13,732 bases of DNA from positions 1-13,732 of the forward strand of contig JAFIHP010000139.1 in assembly GCA_017849335.1 (NCBI GenBank). The letters are read 5' to 3'. The notes under the pieces are model-generated. The model did not search any database and was not told the origin of the DNA. It was given only the letters and a program-made list of their open reading frames with translations. This stretch comes from Actinomycetales bacterium. Lineage in GTDB: Bacteria; Actinomycetota; Actinomycetes; S36-B12. The translations under genes and the position numbers were made by a program. This document shows positions 6,661 through 13,732 of the stretch, one piece after another; the stretch's first letter is position 1; each line of letters begins with the position of its first letter.

Positions 6661-8072
6661 CCACGACACCGCAGCACGAGACGCTCGACGAGCTGGGCCG
6701 GTACGAGTACGGCTGGCGCGACTCCGACACCGCCGGGGCCTCCGCGCGTCGCGGCCTGAACGAGGACGTCGTCCGGGACATCTCGGCGAAGAAGAACGAG
6801 CCGCAGTGGATGCTCGACCTGCGGCTGAAGGGGCTGCGGCTGTTCGAGCGCAAGCCGATGCCGACCTGGGGGTCGGACCTGTCCGGGATCGACTTCGACA
6901 CGATCAAGTACTTCGTCCGCTCGACCGAGAAGCAGGCCCAGTCCTGGGACGACCTGCCGGCCGACATCAAGAACACCTACGACCGCCTCGGCATCCCCGA
7001 GGCGGAGAAGCAGCGGCTGGTCGCCGGCGTGGCCGCGCAGTACGAGAGCGAGGTCGTCTACCACGCGATCCGCGACGACCTGGAGGAGCAGGGCGTCCTG
7101 TTCCTGGACACCGACAGCGGGCTGCGCGAGCACGAGGACGTCTTCCGGGAGTACTTCGGCTCGGTCATCCCCGTGGGGGACAACAAGTTCGCCGCGCTGA
7201 ACACCGCCGTGTGGTCGGGCGGGTCGTTCATCTACGTGCCCAAGGGCGTGCACGTGGAGATCCCGCTGCAGGCGTACTTCCGCATCAACACCGAGAACAT
7301 GGGCCAGTTCGAGCGGACGCTGATCATCGTCGACGAGGGTGCCTACGTGCACTACGTCGAGGGCTGCACGGCGCCGATCTACTCCTCGGACTCCCTGCAC
7401 TCCGCGGTCGTCGAGATCGTCGTGAAGGAAGGCGGTCGCTGCCGCTACACGACGATCCAGAACTGGTCGAACAACGTCTACAACCTCGTCACCAAGCGCG
7501 CGGTCGCGAAGGCCGGCGCCACCATGGAGTGGGTCGACGGCAACCTCGGCTCGAAGGTCACGATGAAGTACCCGGCCGTCTGGCTCACCGGCGAGCACGC
7601 CAAGGGCGAGACGCTGTCGATCGCGTTCGCCGGCGAGGGCCAGCACCAGGACGCCGGGTCGAAGATGGTGCACGCGGCGCCGAACACGTCGTCCAACATC
7701 ATCAGCAAGTCGGTGGCCCGGGGTGGCGGACGCACCTCGTACCGCGGGCTGGTCCAGATCCTCGAGGGAGCGCAGGGATCGCGCGCGACCGTGAAGTGCG
7801 ACGCCCTCCTCGTCGACGACATCTCCCGGTCGGACACCTATCCCTACGTCGACGTCCGCGAGGACGACGTGTCGATGGGCCACGAGGCGACGGTCTCCCG
7901 CATCAGCGAGGACCAGCTGTTCTACCTCATGGCACGCGGGCTCACCGAGGACGAGGCGATGGCGATGATCGTCCGCGGGTTCATCGAGCCGATCGCCCGT
8001 GAGCTGCCCATGGAGTACGCGCTGGAGCTGAACCGCCTGATCGAGATGCAGATGGAAGGTGCTGTCGGGTGA
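6657..8072 (+). CDS. sufB: Fe-S cluster assembly scaffold protein SufB
   Basis: SufB is the core scaffold of the SufBC2D complex, on which new [4Fe-4S] clusters form from persulfide sulfur and iron. The 471-aa length is normal for an intein-free SufB; some mycobacterial sufB genes carry an intein, and none interrupts this one. N-terminal landmarks are KKNEPQWMLDLRLKGL (45-60). The beta-helix core holds C237 (VEGCTAP), C262 (GRCRYTT) and C381 (VKCDALLVDD), the last matching the essential cysteine of E. coli SufB. H409 (MGHEA) lies in the C-terminal motif next to EDQLFYLMARGL (418-429), conserved with SufD. A strong GGAGGT (6645-6650) ends 6 nt before the ATG and fixes the start, although that ATG overlaps the sufR stop. 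Its own stop overlaps the sufD GTG. Confidence 0.98.
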   Translation: MTTTPQHETLDELGRYEYGWRDSDTAGASARRGLNEDVVRDISAKKNEPQWMLDLRLKGLRLFERKPMPTWGSDLSGIDFDTIKYFVRSTEKQAQSWDDLPADIKNTYDRLGIPEAEKQRLVAGVAAQYESEVVYHAIRDDLEEQGVLFLDTDSGLREHEDVFREYFGSVIPVGDNKFAALNTAVWSGGSFIYVPKGVHVEIPLQAYFRINTENMGQFERTLIIVDEGAYVHYVEGCTAPIYSSDSLHSAVVEIVVKEGGRCRYTTIQNWSNNVYNLVTKRAVAKAGATMEWVDGNLGSKVTMKYPAVWLTGEHAKGETLSIAFAGEGQHQDAGSKMVHAAPNTSSNIISKSVARGGGRTSYRGLVQILEGAQGSRATVKCDALLVDDISRSDTYPYVDVREDDVSMGHEATVSRISEDQLFYLMARGLTEDEAMAMIVRGFIEPIARELPMEYALELNRLIEMQMEGAVG

Positions 8073-9187
8073 CCGTGCTGGACGCCCCGCCGAGCGACCT
8101 CGCGCCGCGAGTCGCGTCGGCGGACTACGAGGACTTCGCGATCCCGCTCGGTCGCGAGGAGGAGTGGCGGTTCACGCCGCTCGACGCCGTGCGGCCGTTC
8201 TTCGCGCCCGCACCGGACGCCGGCGTGCTCACGGCCGAGCCGTCCGAGCACGTGCGCGTCGTCGACGCCGCGGACGCTCCGCCGGCCGGCTGGCTTCCGA
8301 CCGACCGGTCGGCCGCGGTCGCCTGGTCCGGCGCGACGCGCACGGTGGTGGTCGACGTCGCCGACGAGGCGGTCGTCACGGACCCGATCGTCGTCGAGCT
8401 GCGCGGGTCCGCCGACGTCTCGTACGGCCGCGTCCAGGTGCGCGTCGGGCGGCATGCACGCGCCACCGTCGTCGTCGTCCACGACACCACGGTCGACACG
8501 GCCGGAGCGCTCGTCACCGAGGTCGCCGACGGGGGCGACCTGACGGTGCTGTCGGTCTTCGGCGGCTCACCGACGGGCACCCACCTGTGGCACTGGCCCG
8601 CCCGCGTCGGGCGCGACGCGCGCATCCTCGCGGCCCAGGTCGTCATCGGGGGCCGCGTCGTCCGCGTCCTGCCGTCCGTCTCGTACGCTGGCCCGGGCGG
8701 GTCGGCCGAGCTGATCGGGGCGTTCCTGGCCGACTCGGGCCAGCACATCGAGCACCGCATCCTCGTCGACCACGACCAGCCGCACTGCTCCAGCCGTGTC
8801 GTCTACAAGGGCGCCCTGGCGGGCCAGACCGCGCACACGGTGTGGGTCGGCGACGTGATCGTCCGTCGGGCCGCGGTGGGAATCGAGACGTACGAGCTCA
8901 ACCGGAACCTCCTGCTCGACCGGGGGGCGCGGGCCGACTCGGTCCCCAACCTCGAGCTGGAGACCGGTGACGTCGTCAGCGCCGGCCACGCGAGCGCGAC
9001 CGGCACCTTCGACGAGGAGCAGCTGTTCTACCTGCAGGCGCGCGGCATCCCGGCGAACGTCGCCCGGCAGTTGGTCGTGCGCGGCTTCTTCGTCGACGTC
9101 CTCGCCCGGATCCCCGAGGGCCGTTGGCGCGACCACGTGCTGCAGGCGATCGCCGACCGCCTCCACCTCAGCGGGGGTGACGAGTGA
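8069..9187 (+). CDS. sufD: Fe-S cluster assembly protein SufD
   Basis: SufD is the SufB paralogue that completes the SufBC2D scaffold and contributes to iron acquisition and cluster formation at the SufB-SufD interface. The 372-aa protein has the expected short alpha N-terminus (EEWRFTPLD, 31-39), a beta-helix core, and the C-terminal block PNLELETGDVVSAGHASATGTFDEEQLFYLQARG (293-326) containing H307, the counterpart of the functional His of E. coli SufD. C240 (HCSSRVVYKG) is conserved in many actinobacterial versions. As is typical of SufD, it is less conserved than SufB in its first 150 residues. The GTG forms a GTGA overlap with the sufB stop, with GGAAGG at 8054-8059 as ribosome site. Its end overlaps the Rieske gene by 4 bp. 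Confidence 0.96.
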   Translation: MTVLDAPPSDLAPRVASADYEDFAIPLGREEEWRFTPLDAVRPFFAPAPDAGVLTAEPSEHVRVVDAADAPPAGWLPTDRSAAVAWSGATRTVVVDVADEAVVTDPIVVELRGSADVSYGRVQVRVGRHARATVVVVHDTTVDTAGALVTEVADGGDLTVLSVFGGSPTGTHLWHWPARVGRDARILAAQVVIGGRVVRVLPSVSYAGPGGSAELIGAFLADSGQHIEHRILVDHDQPHCSSRVVYKGALAGQTAHTVWVGDVIVRRAAVGIETYELNRNLLLDRGARADSVPNLELETGDVVSAGHASATGTFDEEQLFYLQARGIPANVARQLVVRGFFVDVLARIPEGRWRDHVLQAIADRLHLSGGDE

Positions 9188-9552
9188 CCGGGTTCCGTCC
9201 GGTGTGCCCGATCGCCGAAGTCGCCGTGGGCACGTCGCGCCGCGTGGTCGTCGACGGCGTCCCGATCGCCGTCGTCAACACCGACGAGGGCGTGTTCGCG
9301 ATCGAGGACCGCTGCTCGCACGCGGACGTCGCGCTGTCCGAGGGCGACGTCGACGGGTGCACGATCGAGTGCTGGCTGCACGGCTCGGCGTTCGACCTGC
9401 GGACCGGCGTCCCGCTGAGCCTGCCGGCGACCGTGCCCGTCACGGTCTACCCGGCCCGCGTCGTCGGCGACGGCATGACCGCCGTCGTCGAGATCGACCC
9501 GACCCCCACCACCGTGCCGGCTGCGGCCGGCCGACAGATCGAGGAATCATGA
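9184..9552 (+). CDS. Rieske [2Fe-2S] ferredoxin-like protein of the suf operon
   Basis: This small soluble Rieske-type protein (122 aa) binds one [2Fe-2S] cluster through two Cys and two His. The ligands are C44-x-H46 (RCSHADVAL) and C63-x2-H66 (CWLHGSAFDL), spaced as in biphenyl or phenylpropionate dioxygenase ferredoxins (BphF/HcaC-like). Automatic annotation often names such proteins dioxygenase ferredoxins, but no oxygenase gene is nearby. Its place between sufD and sufC, with 4-bp overlaps on both sides (GTGA and ATGA), points to a role in the Suf system, perhaps electron supply for cluster assembly; that role is inferred from context. Streptomyces-type suf operons carry it, while the M. 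tuberculosis operon, as I recall, does not. The last 20 residues are low-complexity. Confidence 0.9.
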   Translation: MTGFRPVCPIAEVAVGTSRRVVVDGVPIAVVNTDEGVFAIEDRCSHADVALSEGDVDGCTIECWLHGSAFDLRTGVPLSLPATVPVTVYPARVVGDGMTAVVEIDPTPTTVPAAAGRQIEES

Positions 9553-10307
9553 GCACCCTGGTCATCGACGACCTGCACGCCGGCGTCACCACCGACGCGG
9601 GCCACACCGAGATCCTCCGCGGGGTCACCCTCACCGTCGAGTCCGGCGTCACCCACGCGGTGATGGGCCCGAACGGCTCGGGCAAGTCGACCTTGGCGTA
9701 CGTCATCGCGGGCCATCCGAAGTACACCGTGACGTCCGGCAGCATCACGCTGGACGGCGAGGACGTCCTGTCGATGACCGTCGACCAGCGGGCGCGTGCC
9801 GGGCTGTTCCTGGCGATGCAGTACCCGGTGGAGGTGCCGGGCGTCTCCGTGTCCAACTTCCTGCGCACGTCCGCGACCGCCGTCCGCGGTGAGGCGCCGA
9901 AGCTGCGGCAGTGGATCGGGGAGATGAAGTCGGCCATGGCCGGGCTGCAGATGGACCCGGCGTTCGCCGAGCGCAACGTCAACGAGGGCTTCTCCGGCGG
10001 GGAGAAGAAGCGCCACGAGATGCTGCAGCTGACGTTGCTCAAGCCGAAGATCGCGATCCTCGACGAGACGGACTCGGGCCTGGACGTCGACGCGCTGCGT
10101 GTCGTGGCGGAGGGCTACAACGCGTTCCGTGAGGAGACCGGTGCGGGCACCCTCCTGATCACGCACTACACGCGGATCCTGCGCTACATCGCCCCCGACG
10201 TCGTCCACGTGTTCTTCGACGGGCGCATCGTCGAGAGCGGCGGGCGCGAGCTCGCCGACGTGCTGGAGTCGGAGGGCTACGAGCGGTTCGAGCGGACGAG
10301 CGCGTGA
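9549..10307 (+). CDS. sufC: Fe-S cluster assembly ATPase SufC
   Basis: SufC is the cytosolic ABC-type ATPase that binds SufB and SufD and drives the conformational change needed for cluster formation; it is not a transporter subunit. The 252-aa length is standard. Walker A is GPNGSGKST (40-48), Q-loop Q91 (AMQYPVEVPG), signature FSGGEKKR (148-155), Walker B IAILDE (168-173) followed by the SufC-specific TDSGLD, and switch His H206 (ITHYTRIL). The ending GGRELADVLESEGYE is family-typical. The ATG at 9549 follows a GAGGA-type ribosome site closely and overlaps the Rieske stop (ATGA). Confidence 0.98.
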   Translation: MSTLVIDDLHAGVTTDAGHTEILRGVTLTVESGVTHAVMGPNGSGKSTLAYVIAGHPKYTVTSGSITLDGEDVLSMTVDQRARAGLFLAMQYPVEVPGVSVSNFLRTSATAVRGEAPKLRQWIGEMKSAMAGLQMDPAFAERNVNEGFSGGEKKRHEMLQLTLLKPKIAILDETDSGLDVDALRVVAEGYNAFREETGAGTLLITHYTRILRYIAPDVVHVFFDGRIVESGGRELADVLESEGYERFERTSA

Positions 10308-11611
10308 TGACCGCCGTCGCCGGGTCTACCGTCGACGTGCTCGACGTGGACCGGATCCGCCAGGACTTCCCGATCCTGCAGCGGACGGTGCGCGACGGTC
10401 GCCCGCTGGTGTACCTCGACAGCGGGGCCACCAGCCAGAAGCCGCGAGCGGTGCTCGACGCCGAGCGCGCGTTCTACGAGACCGCGAACGCGGGCGTGCA
10501 CCGGGGCGCTCATCAGCTCGCGGAGGAGGCTACCGAGGCCTACGAGCAGGCGCGCGCCCGGATCGCGGCGTTCGTCGGTGCGCATGCGGACGACCTCGTC
10601 TTCACGAAGAACGCCACGGAGAGCCTGAACCTGGTCGCCTACGCGTGCTCGAACGCCACCGCGAAGGCGGCGATCGCCCCGGGGTCGGTCGACCCCCGGT
10701 TCGTCCTCCGTCCCGGTGACTCGATCGTCGTCACCGAGATGGAGCACCACGCGAACCTCGTGCCGTGGCAGGAGGTCTGCGCGAAGACCGGGGCGACGCT
10801 GCGCTGGATCCCGCTGACCGACGACGGCCGGCTCGACCTCACCGAGCTCGACCGACTCGTGGACGACACGACGCGGGTCGTGAGCATCGTCCACCAGTCG
10901 AACCTGCTCGGCACCGTGAACCCGGTCGCCGCGATCATGGCCCGCGCCCACGCCGTCGGCGCCCTGGGCGTGGTCGACGCCTGCCAGTCCGTGCCGCACA
11001 TGCCCGTCGACGTGGCGTCCCTCGACGCGGACCTGATCGCCTGGAGCGGGCACAAGATGCTGGGACCCACCGGGATCGGCGTGCTGTGGGGCCGAACCGA
11101 GGTGCTGGACGCGATGCCGCCGTTCCTGACCGGCGGGTCGATGATCGAGACGGTGCGCATGGAGGGCTCGACCTTCGCGGCACCGCCGAAGCGATTCGAG
11201 GCGGGGACGCCGATGGTCGCGCAGGCCGTGGGGCTGGCCGCGGCAGCGACCTACCTCGACGACCTCGGGATGGCCGCCGTCGCCGCGCACGAGCACCGGC
11301 TGACCGGTTACGTCCTCGAGCGGCTGGCCGTTCTGCCCGGCGTGCGGGTCGTCGGGCCGACGTCGAACGTCGACCGGGGAAGCGCCGTGTCGTTCGCTGT
11401 CGACGGAATCCACCCTCACGACGTCGGGCAGTTCCTCGACGACCGCGGTGTTGCCGTCCGTGTGGGACACCATTGCGCCTGGCCGACCTGCCGGCGCTTC
11501 GAGGTGCCCGCGACGACCCGGATGTCGCCGTACGTCTACAACAACGAGGCCGACATCGATGCGGCGGTCGAGGCGATCGTCGGTGCGCAAGAGTTCTTCG
11601 GGGTGGCGTGA
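10307..11611 (+). CDS. sufS: Cysteine desulfurase SufS (class II)
   Basis: SufS is a PLP enzyme that converts cysteine to alanine, holding the sulfur as a persulfide passed to SufU. The 434-aa sequence has the N-terminal LDSGATSQKP (38-46), THE-like MEHHANLVPW (145-154) with the PLP-stacking His, DACQSVPHMPVDV (224-236), and the PLP lysine K250 in WSGHKMLGPTG. The catalytic cysteine is C390 in RVGHHCAWPTCRRF; a second cysteine, C395, lies five residues on. ATTRMSPYVYNN (402-413) holds the substrate-binding Arg. The ATG at 10307 shares its A with the sufC stop (TGATG); a GTG one codon earlier (10304) would give a GTGA overlap and cannot be excluded. No strong ribosome site is present, so translation probably depends on coupling to sufC. 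The stop overlaps the sufU ATG by one base. Confidence 0.97.
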   Translation: MTAVAGSTVDVLDVDRIRQDFPILQRTVRDGRPLVYLDSGATSQKPRAVLDAERAFYETANAGVHRGAHQLAEEATEAYEQARARIAAFVGAHADDLVFTKNATESLNLVAYACSNATAKAAIAPGSVDPRFVLRPGDSIVVTEMEHHANLVPWQEVCAKTGATLRWIPLTDDGRLDLTELDRLVDDTTRVVSIVHQSNLLGTVNPVAAIMARAHAVGALGVVDACQSVPHMPVDVASLDADLIAWSGHKMLGPTGIGVLWGRTEVLDAMPPFLTGGSMIETVRMEGSTFAAPPKRFEAGTPMVAQAVGLAAAATYLDDLGMAAVAAHEHRLTGYVLERLAVLPGVRVVGPTSNVDRGSAVSFAVDGIHPHDVGQFLDDRGVAVRVGHHCAWPTCRRFEVPATTRMSPYVYNNEADIDAAVEAIVGAQEFFGVA

Positions 11612-12084
11612 TGCAGCTGGAGTCGCTGTACCAGGACATCATCCTGGACCACTACAAGCACCCGCGCGGCCGCGGCGCGATCGCCCACGCCGCGGGGGAG
11701 TCGCACCAGGTGAACCCGACGTGCGGTGACGAGGTCACGGTGCAGGTGGCGCTCGACGCCGACGGCGGGCTGGTCATCGGGTACGAGGGGCAGGGCTGCT
11801 CGATCTCGCAGGCCAGTGCCAGCGTCATGGCCGAGCTGCTGGCCGGCGGCTCGCCCGAGCAGGCGGACACGGCCCGCGCGGCGTTCATGGACCTCATGCG
11901 CAGCAAGGGCGCGGGCGAGCCGGACGAGGAGGTGCTCGGCGACGCGGTGGCGTTCGTCGGCGTCTCGAAGTACCCGGCCCGGATCAAGTGCGCGCTGCTG
12001 CCGTGGGTCGCGCTGCAGGACGCGGAGGCCAAGGCCGGGATCGCGGCGGGAGTGCCGCAGGACGAGGAAGGACGGACGGCATGA
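11611..12084 (+). CDS. sufU: Zinc-dependent sulfurtransferase SufU
   Basis: SufU resembles IscU but serves in Gram-positive and actinobacterial Suf systems as a zinc-bound sulfurtransferase that takes the persulfide from SufS. The 157-aa protein shows the four zinc ligands: C38 and D40 (NPTCGD), C63 (GQGCSISQAS) and C127 (IKCALLPW). The insertion between the second and third cysteine regions (about 78-112) is the SufU hallmark relative to IscU. It begins LYQDIILDHYKHPRG, typical of the family. TGATG joins it to sufS, and its stop overlaps the sufT ATG. The final 15 residues are an acidic, probably disordered tail. Confidence 0.97.
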   Translation: MQLESLYQDIILDHYKHPRGRGAIAHAAGESHQVNPTCGDEVTVQVALDADGGLVIGYEGQGCSISQASASVMAELLAGGSPEQADTARAAFMDLMRSKGAGEPDEEVLGDAVAFVGVSKYPARIKCALLPWVALQDAEAKAGIAAGVPQDEEGRTA

Positions 12085-12395
12085 GCATCGCGACCGACGA
12101 CGACGTGCTGGAGGCGATGAAGGACGTCGTCGACCCTGAGCTGGGGATCAACGTCGTCGATCTGGGCCTGGTCTACGGCGTGACGGTCGACGACGCGAAC
12201 ATCGCGACCGTCGACATGACGCTGACCAGCGCGGCCTGCCCGCTGACCGACGTGATCGAGGACCAGACCCGGTCGGCGTTGACGGACGTCGTCCAGGACT
12301 TCCGGATCAACTGGGTCTGGATGCCGCCGTGGGGTCCGGACAAGATCACCGACGACGGTCGGGAGATGCTCCGCGCGCTCGGCTTCAACGTCTGA
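12081..12395 (+). CDS. sufT: SufT / MIP18-family (DUF59) metal-sulfur cluster assembly factor
   Basis: SufT is a small cytosolic Fe-S maturation factor of the MIP18 (DUF59) family, thought to help deliver clusters or mature target proteins. At 104 aa it is a single domain: VVDPELGINVVDLGLVYG (16-33), TLTSAACPLTDVIEDQ (47-62) with the conserved C53, and the C-terminal block WMPPWGPDKITDDGREMLRALGF typical of the Suf-linked subgroup. It is last in the suf operon and starts within an ATGA overlap with sufU. The A of its TGA stop is the first base of palindromic repeat copy 2, so the transcript probably ends or is protected there. Confidence 0.95.
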   Translation: MSIATDDDVLEAMKDVVDPELGINVVDLGLVYGVTVDDANIATVDMTLTSAACPLTDVIEDQTRSALTDVVQDFRINWVWMPPWGPDKITDDGREMLRALGFNV

Positions 12396-12472
12396 CCGCC
12401 GAGACGCCTGGAATGGTTGCTGTCCGGGGTGGTTTGTCCGGTTTTGACGACCATTGAGGGCGCGTCGGCGGT
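12395..12472. repeat. Palindromic intergenic repeat, copy 2 (possible terminator of suf operon)
   Basis: This is a second copy of the element at 2067-2143, in the same orientation, starting at the last base of the sufT stop. Its stem pairs 12395-12402 with 12465-12472, 12405-12409 with 12458-12462, and 12412-12419 with 12448-12455, split by 2x2 mismatches; the loop is 12420-12447. Loop words shared with copy 1 include TCCGGG or TCCGGGG, TGTCCG and TTTTG. The two stems differ by a compensatory pair (C2086-G2124 against T12414-A12453). It lies between sufT and the ABC-F promoter, a suitable place for a terminator or a 3'-end stabiliser. Confidence 0.75.
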
Positions 12473-12509
12473 CTGGACGCCCGCGTGTGGAGCGCTCCGT
12501 CCGGCTCCG

Positions 12510-12515
12510 TAGACT
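12510..12515 (+). promoter_or_regulatory. Probable -10 box of the ABC-F gene (TAGACT)
   Basis: TAGACT fits TANNNT and lies 9 nt before the ATG at 12525, giving a leader of only a few bases. No ribosome site fits before the ATG. A perfect palindrome, GGAGCGCTCC (12489-12498), occupies the expected -35 area; whether it matters is unknown. The rest of 12473-12524 holds nothing else I recognise. Confidence 0.5.
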
Positions 12516-12524
12516 CAGGCAGCC

Positions 12525-13732
12525 ATGATCTCTGCCACCGGCCTCGAAGTCCGGGCCGGTTCGGCGCTCCTGCTGGAGGCGCCCAGCCTGCGCGTGGGTC
12601 CCGGCGACCGCATCGGCCTGGTCGGCCGCAACGGCGCCGGGAAGTCGACGCTCACGCGGATCCTCGCCGGTGAGGGCCAGCCGGCTGCCGGGCAGGTCCA
12701 CTCGTCCGGCACGGTCGGCTACCTGCCGCAGGACCCTCGCACGGGCGACCTCGACGTCCTCGCGCGCGACCGCATCCTGTCGGCCCGCGGCCTGCACGAC
12801 GTCGTCCGGCGCATGAACGAGGCGAGCCTGGGCATGGGCACCGACGACGAGGCCGAGCGCGACCGCCTCATCGCCCGCTACGCCCGGGCGGAGGCGGAGT
12901 TCGAGGCGCTGGGCGGGTACGCGGTCGAGTCCCAGGCCGCCGCGATCGCGGCGAGCGTCGGACTCCCGGAGCGCATCCTCGGCCAGCCCCTGAGCACGCT
13001 GTCCGGCGGACAACGACGCCGGGTCGAGCTCGCCCGCATCCTGTTCGGTGGGTCGGACGTGCTGCTCCTCGACGAGCCGACCAACCACCTGGACGCCGAC
13101 TCCATCCGCTGGCTGCGCAAGTTCCTCGCCGGGTATGCGGGCGGCTTCATCGTGATCAGCCACGACACCGAGCTCCTCGGCGACACGGTCAACAAGGTCT
13201 GGCACCTCGACGCGAACCGGCAGGAGATCGACCAGTACGCGATGGGCTGGTCGTCCTACCTGACGGCGCGCGAGACCGACGAGAGGCGTCGCCGCCGCGA
13301 GCGCCGCAACGCCGAGCAGCAGGCCGATGCGCTGCGGGCGCAGGCGGAGAAGATGCGCGCCAAGGCGACGAAGGCCAAGGCCGCGCAGTCGATGCTCAAG
13401 CGGGCGGACAAGATCCTGGCCAGCAGCGACGACGTCCGACGCAGCGACAAGGTGGCCGCGCTGCGGTTCCCGGAGCCCAAGCCCTGCGGTCGAGTCCCGT
13501 TGACGGCGAAGGGACTGTCGCGCAGCTACGGCTCGCTCGAGGTCTTCACCGACGTGGACCTCGCGATCGACCGGGGAAGCCGGGTCGTCATCATCGGGCT
13601 CAACGGTGCCGGCAAGACGACCCTGCTGCGCATGCTCGCAGGCGTCGACGCCCCGGACACCGGTGAGGTCAGCCTCGGTCACGGGGCGGTCATCGGCTAC
13701 TACGCCCAGGAGCACGAGACGCTGGACCCGAC
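12525..13732 (+). CDS. ABC-F family ATPase (3' end cut by window edge)
   Basis: ABC-F proteins are soluble twin-ATPase translation factors that bind the ribosomal E site; some confer antibiotic resistance, others (EttA, Uup-like) tune translation. The visible 402 residues include the full first ATPase domain and the start of the second; the usual length is about 530-550. Domain 1 shows Walker A GRNGAGKS (34-41), signature LSGGQ (159-163), Walker B VLLLDEPTNHLD (179-190) and switch H213. The linker (about 245-320) is Arg/Lys-rich and probably coiled (DERRRRRERR, RAQAEKMRAKATKAKAAQ), as expected for the P-site tRNA interaction motif. The second Walker A is GLNGAGKT (358-365). No membrane segment is present. 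The subgroup cannot be assigned from the visible part, so a resistance role should not be assumed. It has its own probable promoter and is not part of the suf operon. Confidence 0.95.
   Translation, partial: MISATGLEVRAGSALLLEAPSLRVGPGDRIGLVGRNGAGKSTLTRILAGEGQPAAGQVHSSGTVGYLPQDPRTGDLDVLARDRILSARGLHDVVRRMNEASLGMGTDDEAERDRLIARYARAEAEFEALGGYAVESQAAAIAASVGLPERILGQPLSTLSGGQRRRVELARILFGGSDVLLLDEPTNHLDADSIRWLRKFLAGYAGGFIVISHDTELLGDTVNKVWHLDANRQEIDQYAMGWSSYLTARETDERRRRRERRNAEQQADALRAQAEKMRAKATKAKAAQSMLKRADKILASSDDVRRSDKVAALRFPEPKPCGRVPLTAKGLSRSYGSLEVFTDVDLAIDRGSRVVIIGLNGAGKTTLLRMLAGVDAPDTGEVSLGHGAVIGYYAQEHETLDP

Noticed and set aside
6657..8072. Possible intein in sufB, as in some mycobacteria
   Set aside because: The reading frame is a continuous 471-aa SufB with no inserted splicing domain.
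9184..9552. Dioxygenase ferredoxin subunit of an aromatic degradation pathway
   Set aside because: No oxygenase, reductase or dehydrogenase gene is nearby; the gene is locked between sufD and sufC.
11652..13715. A 687-codon open frame on the minus strand opposite sufU, sufT and the ABC-F gene
   Set aside because: It is Arg/Val/Asp-rich with no recognisable domain, and runs opposite clearly homologous genes. Long antisense frames are expected at this GC content.
12525..13732. Antibiotic resistance determinant
   Set aside because: ABC-F membership alone does not show resistance. The subgroup-defining C-terminus is outside the window and the genomic context is housekeeping.

Overview
The window is a high-GC stretch of a chromosome from an actinobacterium (Actinomycetota). 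The evidence is strong G/C bias at third codon positions, many GTG starts, 4-bp start/stop overlaps, a SufU-type scaffold instead of IscU, and a gene order (tkt - ctaB - ctaA - ABC pair - sufR - sufB - sufD - sufC - sufS - sufU - sufT - ABC-F) close to the one I recall around Rv1449c-Rv1473 of Mycobacterium tuberculosis. Genus cannot be fixed from this sequence; a Propionibacteriales-type host is only a guess.

Layout. Positions 1-1019 (minus) hold the N-terminal half of transketolase, cut by the window edge. ctaB (heme O synthase) runs divergently from it at 1133-2050. A leftward operon occupies 5870 to 2126: ABC ATPase, ABC-2 permease, a zinc-ribbon metallopeptidase and ctaA (heme A synthase). 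ctaA and ctaB therefore converge, with a large palindromic repeat between them. A 106-bp divergent control region (5871-5976) separates this operon from the rightward suf operon, 5977-12395: sufR, sufB, sufD, a Rieske protein, sufC, sufS, sufU, sufT. All eight genes touch or overlap. A second copy of the palindromic repeat follows sufT, and then an ABC-F ATPase gene (12525 onward) runs off the right edge.

How it fits together. SufB, SufC and SufD form the Fe-S assembly scaffold, SufS and SufU supply sulfur, SufT is a maturation factor and SufR is the cluster-sensing repressor. A perfect CAAC-N6-GTTG SufR-type operator covers the probable -10 box and the first base of the sufR start codon. CtaB and CtaA turn protoheme into heme O and then heme A for the aa3 oxidase. 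The window is thus a respiratory-cofactor locus, with heme A and Fe-S genes back to back.

Nothing here is a wholly unknown system. The least explained items are the two structured intergenic repeats (2062-2148 and 12395-12472), which show covariation in the stem, the inverted repeats in the 5871-5976 control region, and the metallopeptidase gene inside the ABC-ctaA operon. No gene-free stretch exceeds 300 bases; the largest is 12396-12524. I saw no tRNA, rRNA, CRISPR array, insertion sequence or phage gene.
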